DNA of 64,000 nt from Sparassis latifolia (taxonomy: Eukaryota; Basidiomycota; Agaricomycetes; Polyporales; Sparassidaceae), in NCBI GenBank assembly GCA_018466975.1, contig JAENRS010000017.1:62001-126000 (forward strand), given 5' to 3'. Under the pieces are notes generated by a model. It worked only from the letters and a program-made list of their open reading frames with translations, was not told the origin of the DNA and made no database searches. The position numbers were made by a program, and so were the translations under genes. Below, piece after piece: positions 22,626 through 32,479 of this stretch. The first letter of the stretch is position 1. The number at the start of each line of letters is the position of its first letter.

Positions 22626-23732
22626 TCACCTACCGCCTGCCCCTCCCTTCGCCTTCCAGCACCTGCTCTGCATCCTCCACGAACCTCTTCAACACCTGCA
22701 CGTCCGCCCTCACCTGCCTGCCCGCAACGACGCTCCACGCACATCACAGCCGCCACCGAGGTGTATCAAACCGCCCCGTTCACACTCCCAGCCCTGCCCC
22801 CGGCCGCTCTCCGGAGGATGCGGAGCCTCGGCGACGTAACGCGGTCTTCCATCTGCCGACCCAGCGGTACGCCTGGGGGAGTATATCCGATCTCGCGCGC
22901 GTGCTGCAGCAGCACTGCCGGCTGGATGCCGCCAGCTCGCAGGAGCGCCAGCGTGAGTTGGCGCGCGCGGCCGTGTTGCCGGGCCCAGCCAACAGTGCTG
23001 AGTGGCTGTGAGACGGAGAGGGAGCGGACGCACCGATGACCATCGCAGCACAGAAGTTCCGTGATCCTCGATATGCTGCCCTCCCGCCCGCCGCATCAGC
23101 CCCACACAACACCAAGATGTGATCAGAACACTGAGCGCACCGCGTAGCTCATCTCGAGCGCGCCGCTCCCGCCCGCGCCCGCGCCTCATCGCGCCTACGT
23201 TCGCCTCACGTGAGAGTAGCGCGCGCGAGCGCTCTGGGGCGTCTGCGCTTCGCGTAGAAGACGGGGTCGCATCGCGCGCGTGGCGGCCTGCCGATGATGC
23301 CCGCGTCGATGAAGCGCGTACGCGGAGCGCCGGCCGCGAAGAGCGCGCCGATGCTCGTGGCGGTGAAACCGGGCCACGGCGCGTAGTCTGCGGTTGTCGC
23401 GGGAGCTGGGGCTCGGCCTGCGGGCGCGCGTCCTGTCAGCAGCGAGGCGAGGCGCGGATGCTGGGTGGATGCACGCTGATGATTGTGCGCGCGCGGGCGG
23501 CGCGGTACTCTCCGCGGGGAAGAGCTTCCATGGCGCTCGCGGGAGGATGTTGGCACGAGCCGGCGCGCGATGTCCCCGATGCGGGCGTCGCGGATGCCGA
23601 GGCGGTCGCGCGCGTCGCGGAGCGCGGCGAGGCGGTGAGGAGGCGCAGCCGTGGCGGCGAGGCGGGCGGCGACGCCGGTCGCAGCGATGGAGACGATGGC
23701 GAGCGCCGGTGGGGTGGCGAGGCTACGGTGTA
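22626..23732 (-). pseudogene. Degenerate dehydrogenase copy
   Basis: Copy of the 6PGDH-like gene. The initiator is lost (the CAT at 7,180 aligns with GCTACGG near 23,722), and frames shift many times. The stretch 23,300-23,440 reads TSIGALFAAG and FIDAGIIGRPP on the minus strand. It also contains about 70 bp upstream of these motifs (PATTADYA) that the otherwise better copy at 6,800-6,864 lacks. Confidence 0.75.
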
Positions 23733-24320
23733 AGTGGGCGTGCGAGGAGTAGGCGAGTGCAGGGGTGACGAGCGCTCACCTGCCTTTGGCACCGATGATG
23801 CCGGTGAGAGTTCGTGCCCTTGTGTTGTAGCCGTTGGTCGCGGGCGGTGGACATCACATTGGTCCTTTGGGTACGCTTGCCTGCACGCGGTGTACACTGG
23901 CTGGCGCTGAACCTTCGAACGCCCTACGGGACACTGCTGTATGACTACGGTGCGAGCGTCTTCATTCATTCCCAGCTGGTCAAAATTAGGTGACGTGCTC
24001 TTCTGTCGGCTGGAGTTGCGTCGGCGTGCCTGGTGTACTATAAGAGAGCGACGACGAAATTCCAACAATTTTGTCTCGTGACTCATATCGAGAAAGGCAG
24101 CTGAACGCGGCTCATACATGGCTCGCAACATTGCGTTGGAATACCTTGACTCTCAGGATTTGAAGGGGTGGCTGTGATCAGCCGCACAGCAAATTGACGG
24201 CAAGGAGGCGACCACTACTACGTCCATAGACATCACAAAAGACGCGACATTGATCACAGTGAATCCTCTGCAGTGCCCAGCTCGGCAGCCGACGTTTCCA
24301 AAGCCCTGAAGAGAAAGAGG

Positions 24321-25440
24321 ATGGCGAATCAACGTCATTGCTTTATTTTGACCGGATCCCGGCGGAGCCTCTGATGGTAAAAGAGCGAGATTCCTCGCTA
24401 CGACTCCGCGGACGGCATGCATGTTTGTCGCCTCCCACCAGCGCGTCAGATATCGGTACACGGCCTCGGATGATGTGAGCAGGAGCAATTCTGCACCGGG
24501 CATGCCATTATTCGGCATCGGCTCAGCCCGTGAGAACCCCAGAGGAGGTGTCGTGGAGAAAGATCGCCTGGAGTGCGTGGAGCGATGACCCTGGGTCGGA
24601 TCGGCCTGAGCGGTCTGTGTGTGGAGGAGATCTGCTTATGAGAACGGTGAGTCCTCACGCTGGGTTGCGCCCCTACTTACCTTGAAACCTTCTTCAAAGC
24701 ATAGAATATGCGCGGATTCACTATCGATTAGTGGTACTCGTCGAGAGCTTCAGCTTCATCTCAGGTTGATTATATTCCTGAATAAATATATTAATGTATG
24801 ATTTTGCTGCAGCAAGGTCGAGCTTCTGTGGGCAGCTGGTATCTCCTACGATGTCCCCTGCATTTTCTCACCGTGTTGACGGGACGCGCACCTGCCAGCA
24901 GTGTTTGATGGACTCATCCTGCACGCGCGGTAGTTTTGCGACGTTCTCACCAGTCCAGCGCATGTCCTTCGAAGATCTTATAGGCGTCAGAATTACCGGA
25001 TCTGTCTAATCCTTCCAAATTGATGGCAGGATGTAGCAGACACTTGCATGCAAAGAGATCAGGACTACTTGTCAGCTCCCAAATACAGAGCTTGCCATTT
25101 CGGCTCCAGATTGAAGAAGGATTGACTGCAGCGGCTGTCGCGCTTTCCGCGTCTGAATTGTATTCTGAAACCCGCGATGCCGGAAACTGGTGCATAAATG
25201 AGCCTTCCTGAGGTCTACAACCTGAGAGGCATATTTCTGTCTTGTGCGCCTATTTTTCTTCCCCGTTGTTGGCGGTGAGCTTCATGGGCGGCGACTGAAT
25301 CAGCGCCGTCCAAAAGTTATCGTCCGGGAAGATATGGAATGCTTCTTTTTACATTTGATCGGAAGGCGGAAGGACAACTTATGGACACAGACATCGGATG
25401 GTGACCCGATAACAAGCATGAACTACTGGCGCTGATGAGT
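24321..25440 (+). pseudogene. Degenerate F-box-like copy B
   Basis: Begins ATGGCGAATCAACGTCA at 24,321 as in copy A and follows it to near 25,440 with numerous one-base insertions and losses. Exon 1, the intron after AACGGTGAGT, and exon-3-like IEEGLTAAAVALSASELY (25,108-25,160) are visible. At this last point the frame is open where copy A has a stop. Confidence 0.75.
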
Positions 25441-25940
25441 CGTCGCCAGGATTGTGTTCTGTTTGTCTTGACCTTTGACATGAACATTATGACACTGGCT
25501 GTGGCTCTAGTGCATACGCGCATATATAGCCTACTAGAGTTGTTTATATGTGGCATCGATTTGTTTATATCTCGGATACGTACCTGGTAATGCCTGTGCA
25601 CTTCAACTTACTGCGCCACACTATTCTTGACGCTTGATTTGTGGAGAGATAGATAGATCTGCGCCACGGGAGTCCATTGTCCTTGTTCTATCCTATATCG
25701 ATTATTCTCTCCCCTGTCCTCCTGCTACGCCGCAACGATCAATCGTACGTACGACACTCCGCCTGCCATTCTCCTGCCGGAGAAAACCATGGTGGTCTTG
25801 GCGCGGAGTGCAAGGTCTGCGCATCTAGATTCTGCCTTCTCCTGGCAGTGCCTCTCCTGGCACTGGGCCGCGGATGACCATACCCAGTGAGTCAGGATGT
25901 TGTTTCGGAAATAGCGCACCGGTGCAGGCACTATTTATCA

Positions 25941-26829
25941 GTATGCTGACCGCGGCGTCCGCACCATATTCTCTTTCCTTGATCGATTCGCACTGTCGGT
26001 ACTTTGTCTGTATCCTAGTTAGGTTTTAAGTTTTATGCAGATTCTCATCGCTCCTCCCTGATGCTGATTCTGCTTAACGATGGCATCTTGTCGGCATCCA
26101 CGCATGTTGTGCAAGTGTTGCAAGGAGACACCTGTGTTTCAACAAGATTATGGGCCCTTCGGCCGTTGTGGTCTTTCTATCCATTCTCAGCCGGCTTAAA
26201 TGTCATTCCATCGTATTCTAAGATCGACGCTCTTTTAAGTGGGTGTCGCGTAGCCTCGTGCTGGGTAAGGACCCCCGCGAATCAACTAAGAGCTCCGATC
26301 CCGGCGACGACATTTCTCGGGGGTGGCCGACCACCCAGTTTCGGCGGCGGGTCGGCCGTTTTCGGGGGTATGTGGGATCGAACATTCGGCCACCTAGAAT
26401 TACGTTCGACAGCCTGCGGAACAAAAATTTCGCTTCCTGCGCAAAACCCAAGCTTTTGTGAGCCAAATTACTAAAACTTTCCTCCCAAACCACCACATAT
26501 GGCTAAACTTCAGGCCCATCCTCCGAAACCTGAAAGATCCGCCAGCCAACCTCAGTTTTCGGGGGTTCTGGACCTAACCTCAGGTTGGAGGGTCACATTT
26601 CGGGGTGTTTCGCACGCAACTTTCGACCTCTTTTTCGCCATTTTCGGGGGTCGGAGATCTAACATTTTGCCTCCGGCGGCCCATTTTTCGGGGATGGGTG
26701 CATCGGAGCTCTCAGTGGATTCGCGGGGGTCCTGCTGGGTAGCGCCCACCACGTGGAAGGCTTGAATACCTTGCAAAAGTTCGCCTTAACCGTACCCCCT
26801 CCCGTAGAGCCAGAATCCCTCCCTAGACG
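25941..26829. other. Spacer left of the intact F-box gene, holding a TIR element
   Basis: No gene seen. Bases 26,033-26,105 are the complement of 15,735-15,805. Bases 26,260-26,741 are the inverted-repeat element described separately, ending 88 bp before the next start codon, so it overlaps the likely promoter. Confidence 0.6.
26268..26733. mobile_element. Non-autonomous TIR element with 8-bp target duplication
   Basis: Ends are inverted: left AGGACCCCCGCGAATC then AACTAAGAGCTCCGAT; right, complemented, AGGACCCCCGCGAATC then CACTGAGAGCTCCGAT (two mismatches over about 32 bp). The 466-bp element is flanked by the direct repeat GCTGGGTA (26,260-26,267 and 26,734-26,741); reading the shared T as flank would give 9 bp. 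An 8-bp duplication is typical of hAT-type and 9 bp of Mutator-type transposons. No transposase inside. Confidence 0.8.
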
Positions 26830-28013
26830 ATGATACCCAGGCCGAGCGTCGTTGAGCTTTTCCCGACAGAGCTCTTTCTGATGGTGAAAGAGTACATCCC
26901 GCATTCCGACGTACGGACACACGCGTGCTTCTACGGCACCCACCCCCGGATCGCTGCACTCTACGACGCGAACGCGGAGGACCAGGACCTCTTCTGGCGG
27001 CGCGCTCTCTGGCTCTCGGGCATCGGCCTGCTCGACGGAGAGGACCCAGAGAAGATGCAGTGGAAGAAGCTCGCGCTCGGCATCGTCGAGCGCGACGGCT
27101 TCTGCACCAACCCCCGCTGCGGGGGCGCGCTGCTCGAGCAAAACGGTGCGCAATTCCTGATCACGGCCGGAGCGCGTATACTAACGTAACGCGTCCCCGC
27201 ACAGCGGAGGACATGCGCAAGTGCATGGAACACGCGGAACGCCCCTTCGCGCCATTCGCGGCCTACCCCGCAGACGCGCCCGTAGCCCTCCCGCTGCTCA
27301 CAAACGCCTTCCTCGCGATCGACGCGGAGTTCGTCGGCACCAAACCCAGCGAGCTCGTGCGCATCCCGACTGGCCGGTCTACCTCCGCCGGCAAGCCGAT
27401 ATACACGCCGCTGCGCGCGCACCCCATCGCCTCGCGCAGCTTTGCGACGTTCCCCCCCATCCAGCAGATGTGGTTCAACCCGTATGTCGGGCAGAAGCTC
27501 GGGCCCGCTTCCAGGCGCTACGGTGTGACCGTCCGGGACGTTTTGGAGACGATCAACGAGGGGTGCGTTTTTCCCGCGCTCGAATCCGCGATGCGGCTGC
27601 GCCCTAACCGTTTGAACCCCCGCACCGCTGCTCCAGCTTGGACGAACCGCTGCAGGTGCCTGCGGTAGCGTTCTGCATCGGCGACGTGATGCGGTCTCTG
27701 GCGGATTGGGACCCTGAGACGCCGGTGCCGCGATGGAACATATTCGAGGCGATGGCGCGCCTGGCGACTCTGCGCAAGGTCTTGCGGTACTTCAGGTGCG
27801 CGTTCCTTGCGTACTGTGCACCCGTCTGCGTACCTCACCTATACGTCTTTCCGCAGCCGCTTCGACAGAATCGAGTTGTTGAGCAGGGCCGATCACGATC
27901 CGGTGTTCGTCGTTGTCCTGCGCAAGCGGGACTTTAGTTGGATGAAGGCGGGGGAGCTCACGGATCTGTCCAATGCGTGGTGGGCCGAGTGGAAACCGAG
28001 CGTTGAAATTTGA
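26830..28013 (+). CDS. F-box-like protein, intact copy E
   Basis: The only undamaged member of the local family and the reference for the others. Exons 26830-27145, 27205-27562, 27637-27795, 27857-28013; phases agree and give 329 residues. The N-terminus VVELFPTELFLMVKEYIP is F-box-like (leucine/proline pattern, residues about 8-45), followed by a conserved region with ACFYGTHPRIAALYD, LFWRRALWLSGIGLL and, in exon 2, SFATFPPIQQMW. Exon 4 has DPVFVVVLRKRDFSWMK and ends with a Trp-rich tail (AWWAEWKPSVEI). No leucine-rich or WD repeats follow the F-box-like part. A role in SCF ubiquitin ligases is plausible by analogy only; the short F-box match could be coincidental. High GC third positions support coding. 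Confidence 0.82.
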
Positions 28014-28318
28014 ATGTCTGCAACACCCGCTGCACTCCTCATAATTATGTCTGTTCCTGCTTGGGTCTAATAGAGATTGCGGAGATGGGGCGTACAATCT
28101 GTGGGTGTCGTTCTTGCTCTCCTATAGCTTGCCGCCGACGGTCATCGTGCGGTCGTGATGCACAGTCAACTGAGATTTAATTACTCACGGAGCACATACA
28201 TGTGGATGAACACAGTACTACCAGGTATATTCAGACCTCGATGACGTCATGTCAGGGCTCCTCTTCGGCGCAGCCACAAGAGTTCCATCCCCGCCCAACA
28301 TATGCTCACCGACAAACC
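28014..28318. other. Intergenic, nothing recognised
   Basis: 305 bp between two genes on the same strand. It should hold the terminator of the first and promoter of the second; no clear motif. Confidence 0.4.
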
Positions 28319-29376
28319 ATGTCGCTGCTCTCTATATCTGCATACAGAGCCCTGCACAGCGGGCGCGCAACCCGCACGCTGTCAACCAAAGCGGCGCGCG
28401 CGAGCTCCTCCTCGCCGAAGTACCCCTTCGCTTTCCTCCCCGCAAACTCGCTCCACCCGAAGCCAGGCCGCACAAAGGGGCTCACCGAAATCCGCGGCCC
28501 GTACTACGCACCAGTGACCAAGACCTACCTCGACGAGCTCCTCAGCGACTGGGGCGGGTACGTCGACGGCATCAAGTTTGCCGGCGGCTCGTTCTCGCTT
28601 ATGCCCGAGGATCGTCTCCGGGCACTCATCGACACTGCGCACAAGCATGGTGCGTTCTGCGTATGACTGCTGGCGCAGCGATGCAGTCCTTGACTACCCC
28701 GGGCAGACTGCTATGTCAGCACGGGCGGGTTCGTCGAGCGCGTCCTCGCGTCCTCGGCCGGGAACCCGCAGGTGATCTCCAAGTACCTCACAGCGTGCAA
28801 GAACATGGGGTGCGTCTTCTCTCGCTTCTCCTATCCCAGGCCCTGCCGCTGACACCCGCCGCCAGCTTCGACGTGCTCGAGCTCTCCTCCGGCTTTCTCT
28901 CGATACCCACCGACGATTGGGCAGCGCTGATCGACTTTACCGCGCGGCACGGGCTGAAGCCCAAGCCCGAGGTCGGGATCCAGTGGGGCGCAGGCGGGGA
29001 CGCGTCCATCGCGGAGCTCGAGTCCGCAGGGACGCGCGACCCCAAGTGGCTCATCGACCGCGCCCGCGCGTTCCTCGACGCCGGCGCGTACATGATCATG
29101 ATCGAGAGCGAGGGCATCACGGAGAACGTGCGCGCGTGGCGCACGGACGTCATCTCCGCCGTGACGTCCGCGCTCCCGCCGGAGAAGATCATGTTCGAGG
29201 CGGCGGAGCCGGCGGCGTTTGCGTACCATATTCAGACGCAGGGCGCCCACGCGAATTTGTTCGTGGACCATTCGCAGATCGTCCAGCTTGCGTGCCTCCG
29301 GCGCGGTATCTGGGGCGCGGGAAGCACGTTCGGGCGCATCGTCACGTTTGACCAGTCGATGCAGGAGGTTGGATGA
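28319..29376 (+). CDS. Phosphosulfolactate synthase-like (ComA family) protein
   Basis: TIM-barrel protein of the ComA / HSA32 family. In archaea and bacteria ComA joins sulfite and phosphoenolpyruvate; in fungi and plants the reaction is not established and HSA32 is linked to heat memory. Exons 28319-28649, 28707-28809, 28866-29376 give 314 residues. Motifs: EIRGPYY, YVDGIKFAGGSFSLM, YVSTGGFVERVL, FDVLELSSGF, GLKPKPEVGIQWGAGGD, YMIMIESEGITENV, KIMFEAAEP, GRIVTFDQSM. The N-terminal 35 residues are rich in Ser/Arg/Ala without acids (LHSGRATRTLSTKAARASS), suggesting mitochondrial import. An upstream in-frame start at 28,202 would add 39 residues, but the 28,319 start fits the targeting peptide better. 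Confidence 0.88.
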
Positions 29377-30748
29377 AGGGGACATTGTCAAAGTGAGAAA
29401 ATGAGTCGACTGACGAGAATGTAGGAATATAACGAGAATGTAGGAATATAATTGCTGACTGATCGTGCTTTGTATTTGCGTTCCCTCGCTGGCCCGCGTG
29501 GATCTGTACAATCTATCACCTCGACCGCACGTTAATCCCGCGCGCCTTGAACACGGAACCTCGCTGTGTAAGGATGTGGGTAAGTAGGGGAAAGAGAATG
29601 GAAATAAAGTAATAGCAAGTCTCGCGACTTGGGACCTTGACGAGTGAACAAAGGAGACCGAGTTCTGAGCCTGCCGCTGTTTGGAGTGGTAGAATGTTGC
29701 TCAGGAAAGGCTTTCTTGCGGCGGTCAAGAAGCTGGCTGGGGAGAGCTTGACCTGATGCGGGCGGGCAGTTTCGGTGGTGTCTCCAAGTTGGGCATCACA
29801 ACCATGTGCTCACAGCTGGAGCGCATCTGCTGGGTGCATTCGTGTGGATCATCAGTGAAGAAGGTCAGATGGGAATAATGGCCACCCCTCAAGCTCCAAA
29901 TGGTGCAGGTGGGTTGTTTTGGTACCGTCCCCAGACCTGCTACTGTCTGGCATCAGAACGTCAACCACATGCTAACTGCTGGAGCTCACTGTGCATCTCG
30001 TGGCTGTATCATCCTATATATAATTAAGTTAACGTCAACAGGACGCTAAATACTTCGGGAAATATCAGCACGAACATCTGTGAAGGTGAAACACACGCCT
30101 GAGGGGAAAAAATGCGAGACACGGTCCCAAAGTACACGGCCAGAAGTCCGTGGCACCGGAATGGTGCCTCAGCCCGGAGTTACCGCAACGGCCCGTGCCC
30201 GGCACTGTTACTACCCTTTTCGTGTAATGAATTTTCGGTATCTGTAAAAATTCGCTGTTCAACGCTTGTAATTACGGTCAATTCAGCCATGCAAATAGGC
30301 CCATGAGAGCCTGTCTGCAGCCCCATTCCAGCACAGGCCGTCAGACATGAGACCAGCACCGGATCCCATACACTGTGATAGGGTCATTGTAGGCCTAAAA
30401 TCGGCTGAGGGTGAGGCCAGTACCATGCTGCAGCCCGGGGGCCATGACTGGCCCTCAAGCTTAATGCTGGTATGGTGCTGACACAGTAGTTATCTGATGC
30501 CGTCATGAGCTTGTTCTGAGGGGCTTACACGGCTTCTCAATCCACGGGCCAGGGGCATCGCGCATGGTAGTAGCACCAAATTGATGAAATTAACAGCGTG
30601 TACAGTATATAGAATGAGCACCAGTCATTGTAGAAAGAAAGAAATGATAGCTATGAAGAGCCGGTGTACTTACTACTGGCATGACAGGAAAGCAAGAAAG
30701 CATGATAGCCGTCCACAACGCACGATAACGGCGCCGAACACCAAACGT
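29377..30748. other. Gene-poor spacer with small repeats
   Basis: No supported gene. A 19-bp unit ending AATGTAGGAATATA is duplicated in tandem at 29,414-29,450. Bases 30,213-30,230 (ACCCTTTTCGTGTAATGA) are repeated exactly at 39,076-39,093. The part 30,330-30,530 has several short palindromes (GGCCAGT with ACTGGCC). The minus-strand 70-codon frame at 29,516-29,728 has no recognisable features. Confidence 0.5.
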
Positions 30749-32318
30749 TCACCACATGAGTTGATCTCGGATTGTAATCTGCCAGTCTACCGTCACATTC
30801 TCACCTTTATCTGCGGCACCCAATCCAGGAAAATTCTTGAGGTCGTTCTGGAAAATATCGGTGAAGAAACTACACAAAATTATCATAAACTCTGTTAGGG
30901 AGAAGAAACCTCAGAGTCGACAGAAACGTACCACTTCATATGATCTTCTTGCTCCTCACGCATTTTCCCCCGAGTACGACAATCTTCGCGAAGGGTGGCG
31001 AGTAAGTCATCAAGATAAGTCCAAAAGGCAGTTGAAGAATAGAGGGGCTCCTCAACAGATATGGGCTGAACAGTTTCTGAGGCTCCAGACTGGCTGTTCC
31101 CATCGCCCACAACATTCTCCGCAGTGGCAGCTTGTCCTTCCAAAAGATTGGGTTCACCGACCACAGTCGTGGGTTCGCCGACCGCAGTCATGGGCTCGCC
31201 GACTGCAGTCATGGGGTCGGCATCGGCATTGGATGGAGCGGGCATGGGTGTTGGCTCGCAGGAACTCAGTGTGGATTTTTGCTTCCGAAGACGAGAAGTC
31301 TTTTTTGGCATCTCATCGAACTGCACAACCGCTGATCGCTAGACATGGCAGTCATTAGAAACATATATTCATTGTGTCTGTGGGTGCTTACAAGGAACGC
31401 GATGCGGGCCCAGTGCCCCAGAGAAAACTTCCATCGTGGGCAGTGCCAATCTTCATGCAAGAGCGCCGATGTTCTCATGTTTCTTAACGGAAGCATTAAT
31501 CTATAGAGCATGGCTCAAGTCAGCAATTTGGGGCAACATGGAGTGAACTTGTACATGCCTTCGATTTGATAGCACCTCGCAAGTCCGTCAAATCCTCCGT
31601 AACAATTTGTGTGAGCTTCTTCATGAGATCGTGATCTTGTAGCATTGCGGGAGGAATGTTAAAAATGGCCATATTTTTCTTTATGAATCCCTACACAGAG
31701 CGTGAGACAGGTGGCTTGAAGACAAACAAAAATTGCTTACTAGGATGTTAGCGGCAAAATCCGTCACATATGCTGTAAGATTCGGCGAGAGCAGGCATGT
31801 AAGAAGGCGATCACGAAGTGATGCAAGAAACTTCTTTGAATCTAGCAATGCGACCAGCTCATTATGTTCGGTCTCTTTCTCGAGACGCAGAAGATGTGCT
31901 TTGATGTTCACTAGCATAAATACCGGATCACCCAGCTAAGTGATTCATGAGTAAGGTTCAAATTTGAATATCAAGTACGCACCTCAATAAACTCATCGAG
32001 AGTGGTATGAGCGTGATCGCCAGCCAAATCTCGTGACAGGTCGGCACCATAGGCCTTCAATCGCTTGTGTTCACGCACGTCAGGACCGCTACCTAGACTG
32101 ATATTGTCTTCCTCTTCTCTTTCACGTCGAGTAACCCCGCGCGGCTGGGTTGATGGTGGTGGCGACAAAGTGCGCGGGGTGGAAACATTGGATGCAGCTC
32201 CAGAGGATGTTCTTGAGAGACCGGAAGGACCTGAAGGTATTCCCCGGGTGGCAGTTGGTCCAGGAGATTGCGGTCTGGAGTTGTGGAGCCTGAACTGAGA
32301 GAGGAGACCACCAGACAT
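30749..32318 (-). CDS. Companion protein of repeat-associated gene cluster, possibly disrupted
   Basis: Belongs to a protein type I recall as recurrent beside the next gene in agaricomycete genomes; no function known to me. Exon 1 31983-32318 starts MSGGLLSQF, is Ser/Pro/Thr-rich and ends in TLDEFIE; exon 2 31741-31935 reads LGDPVFMLVNIKAHLL to LLSPNLTAYVTDF; the third reads GFIKKNMAIFNIPPAML. Later pieces are HWARIAFL, a Glu/Ala-rich linker with three MTAVGEP-like repeats (31,140-31,230), FWTYLDDLLATLRED, and the end IFQNDLKNFPG to RDQLMW with TGA at 30,749-30,751. Around 31,440-31,520 the frame that matches the family upstream (INASVKKHENIGALA) and the one that matches downstream differ, so there is a frame shift or an unusual splice there; one intron may use a GC donor (GCATGT). 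Read on the same strand as the next gene, 160 bp after it. Confidence 0.6.
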
Positions 32319-32479
32319 CAGGTCTGCACGGCTGTGAGCACTTGAGAAATGAACAAGGGCGAGATTTCTATTTGTTCATGTTTTGCCGGTGGCTGCATTT
32401 TATCGGCAAAGCTCAAGTTCACGAGAAATTCAAAAATATTTCACTACTACTCTACAGATTATGCCATAGCGCTATCGTA

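Larger units (their letters stand above)
16880..25940 (+). repeat. Direct, indel-rich copy of the 1-9,440 segment
   Basis: Same order and orientation as 1-9,440: G-alpha (minus), spacer, dehydrogenase (minus), F-box (plus), shared 3' flank. The copy is slightly shorter. Differences are mostly single-base insertions or losses and short gaps, spread evenly over exons, introns and spacers. Some long stretches stay identical, for example 45 bp across the first F-box intron (24,650-24,695 against 8,113-8,158). The right boundary is at about 25,935. Confidence 0.9.

Noticed and set aside
9450..25940. Repeat-induced point mutation as cause of the decayed copies
   Set aside because: Most differences are small insertions and deletions, not C-to-T changes in a fixed context; a few transitions near 9,560 are not enough. 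A base-by-base count would be needed to be sure.
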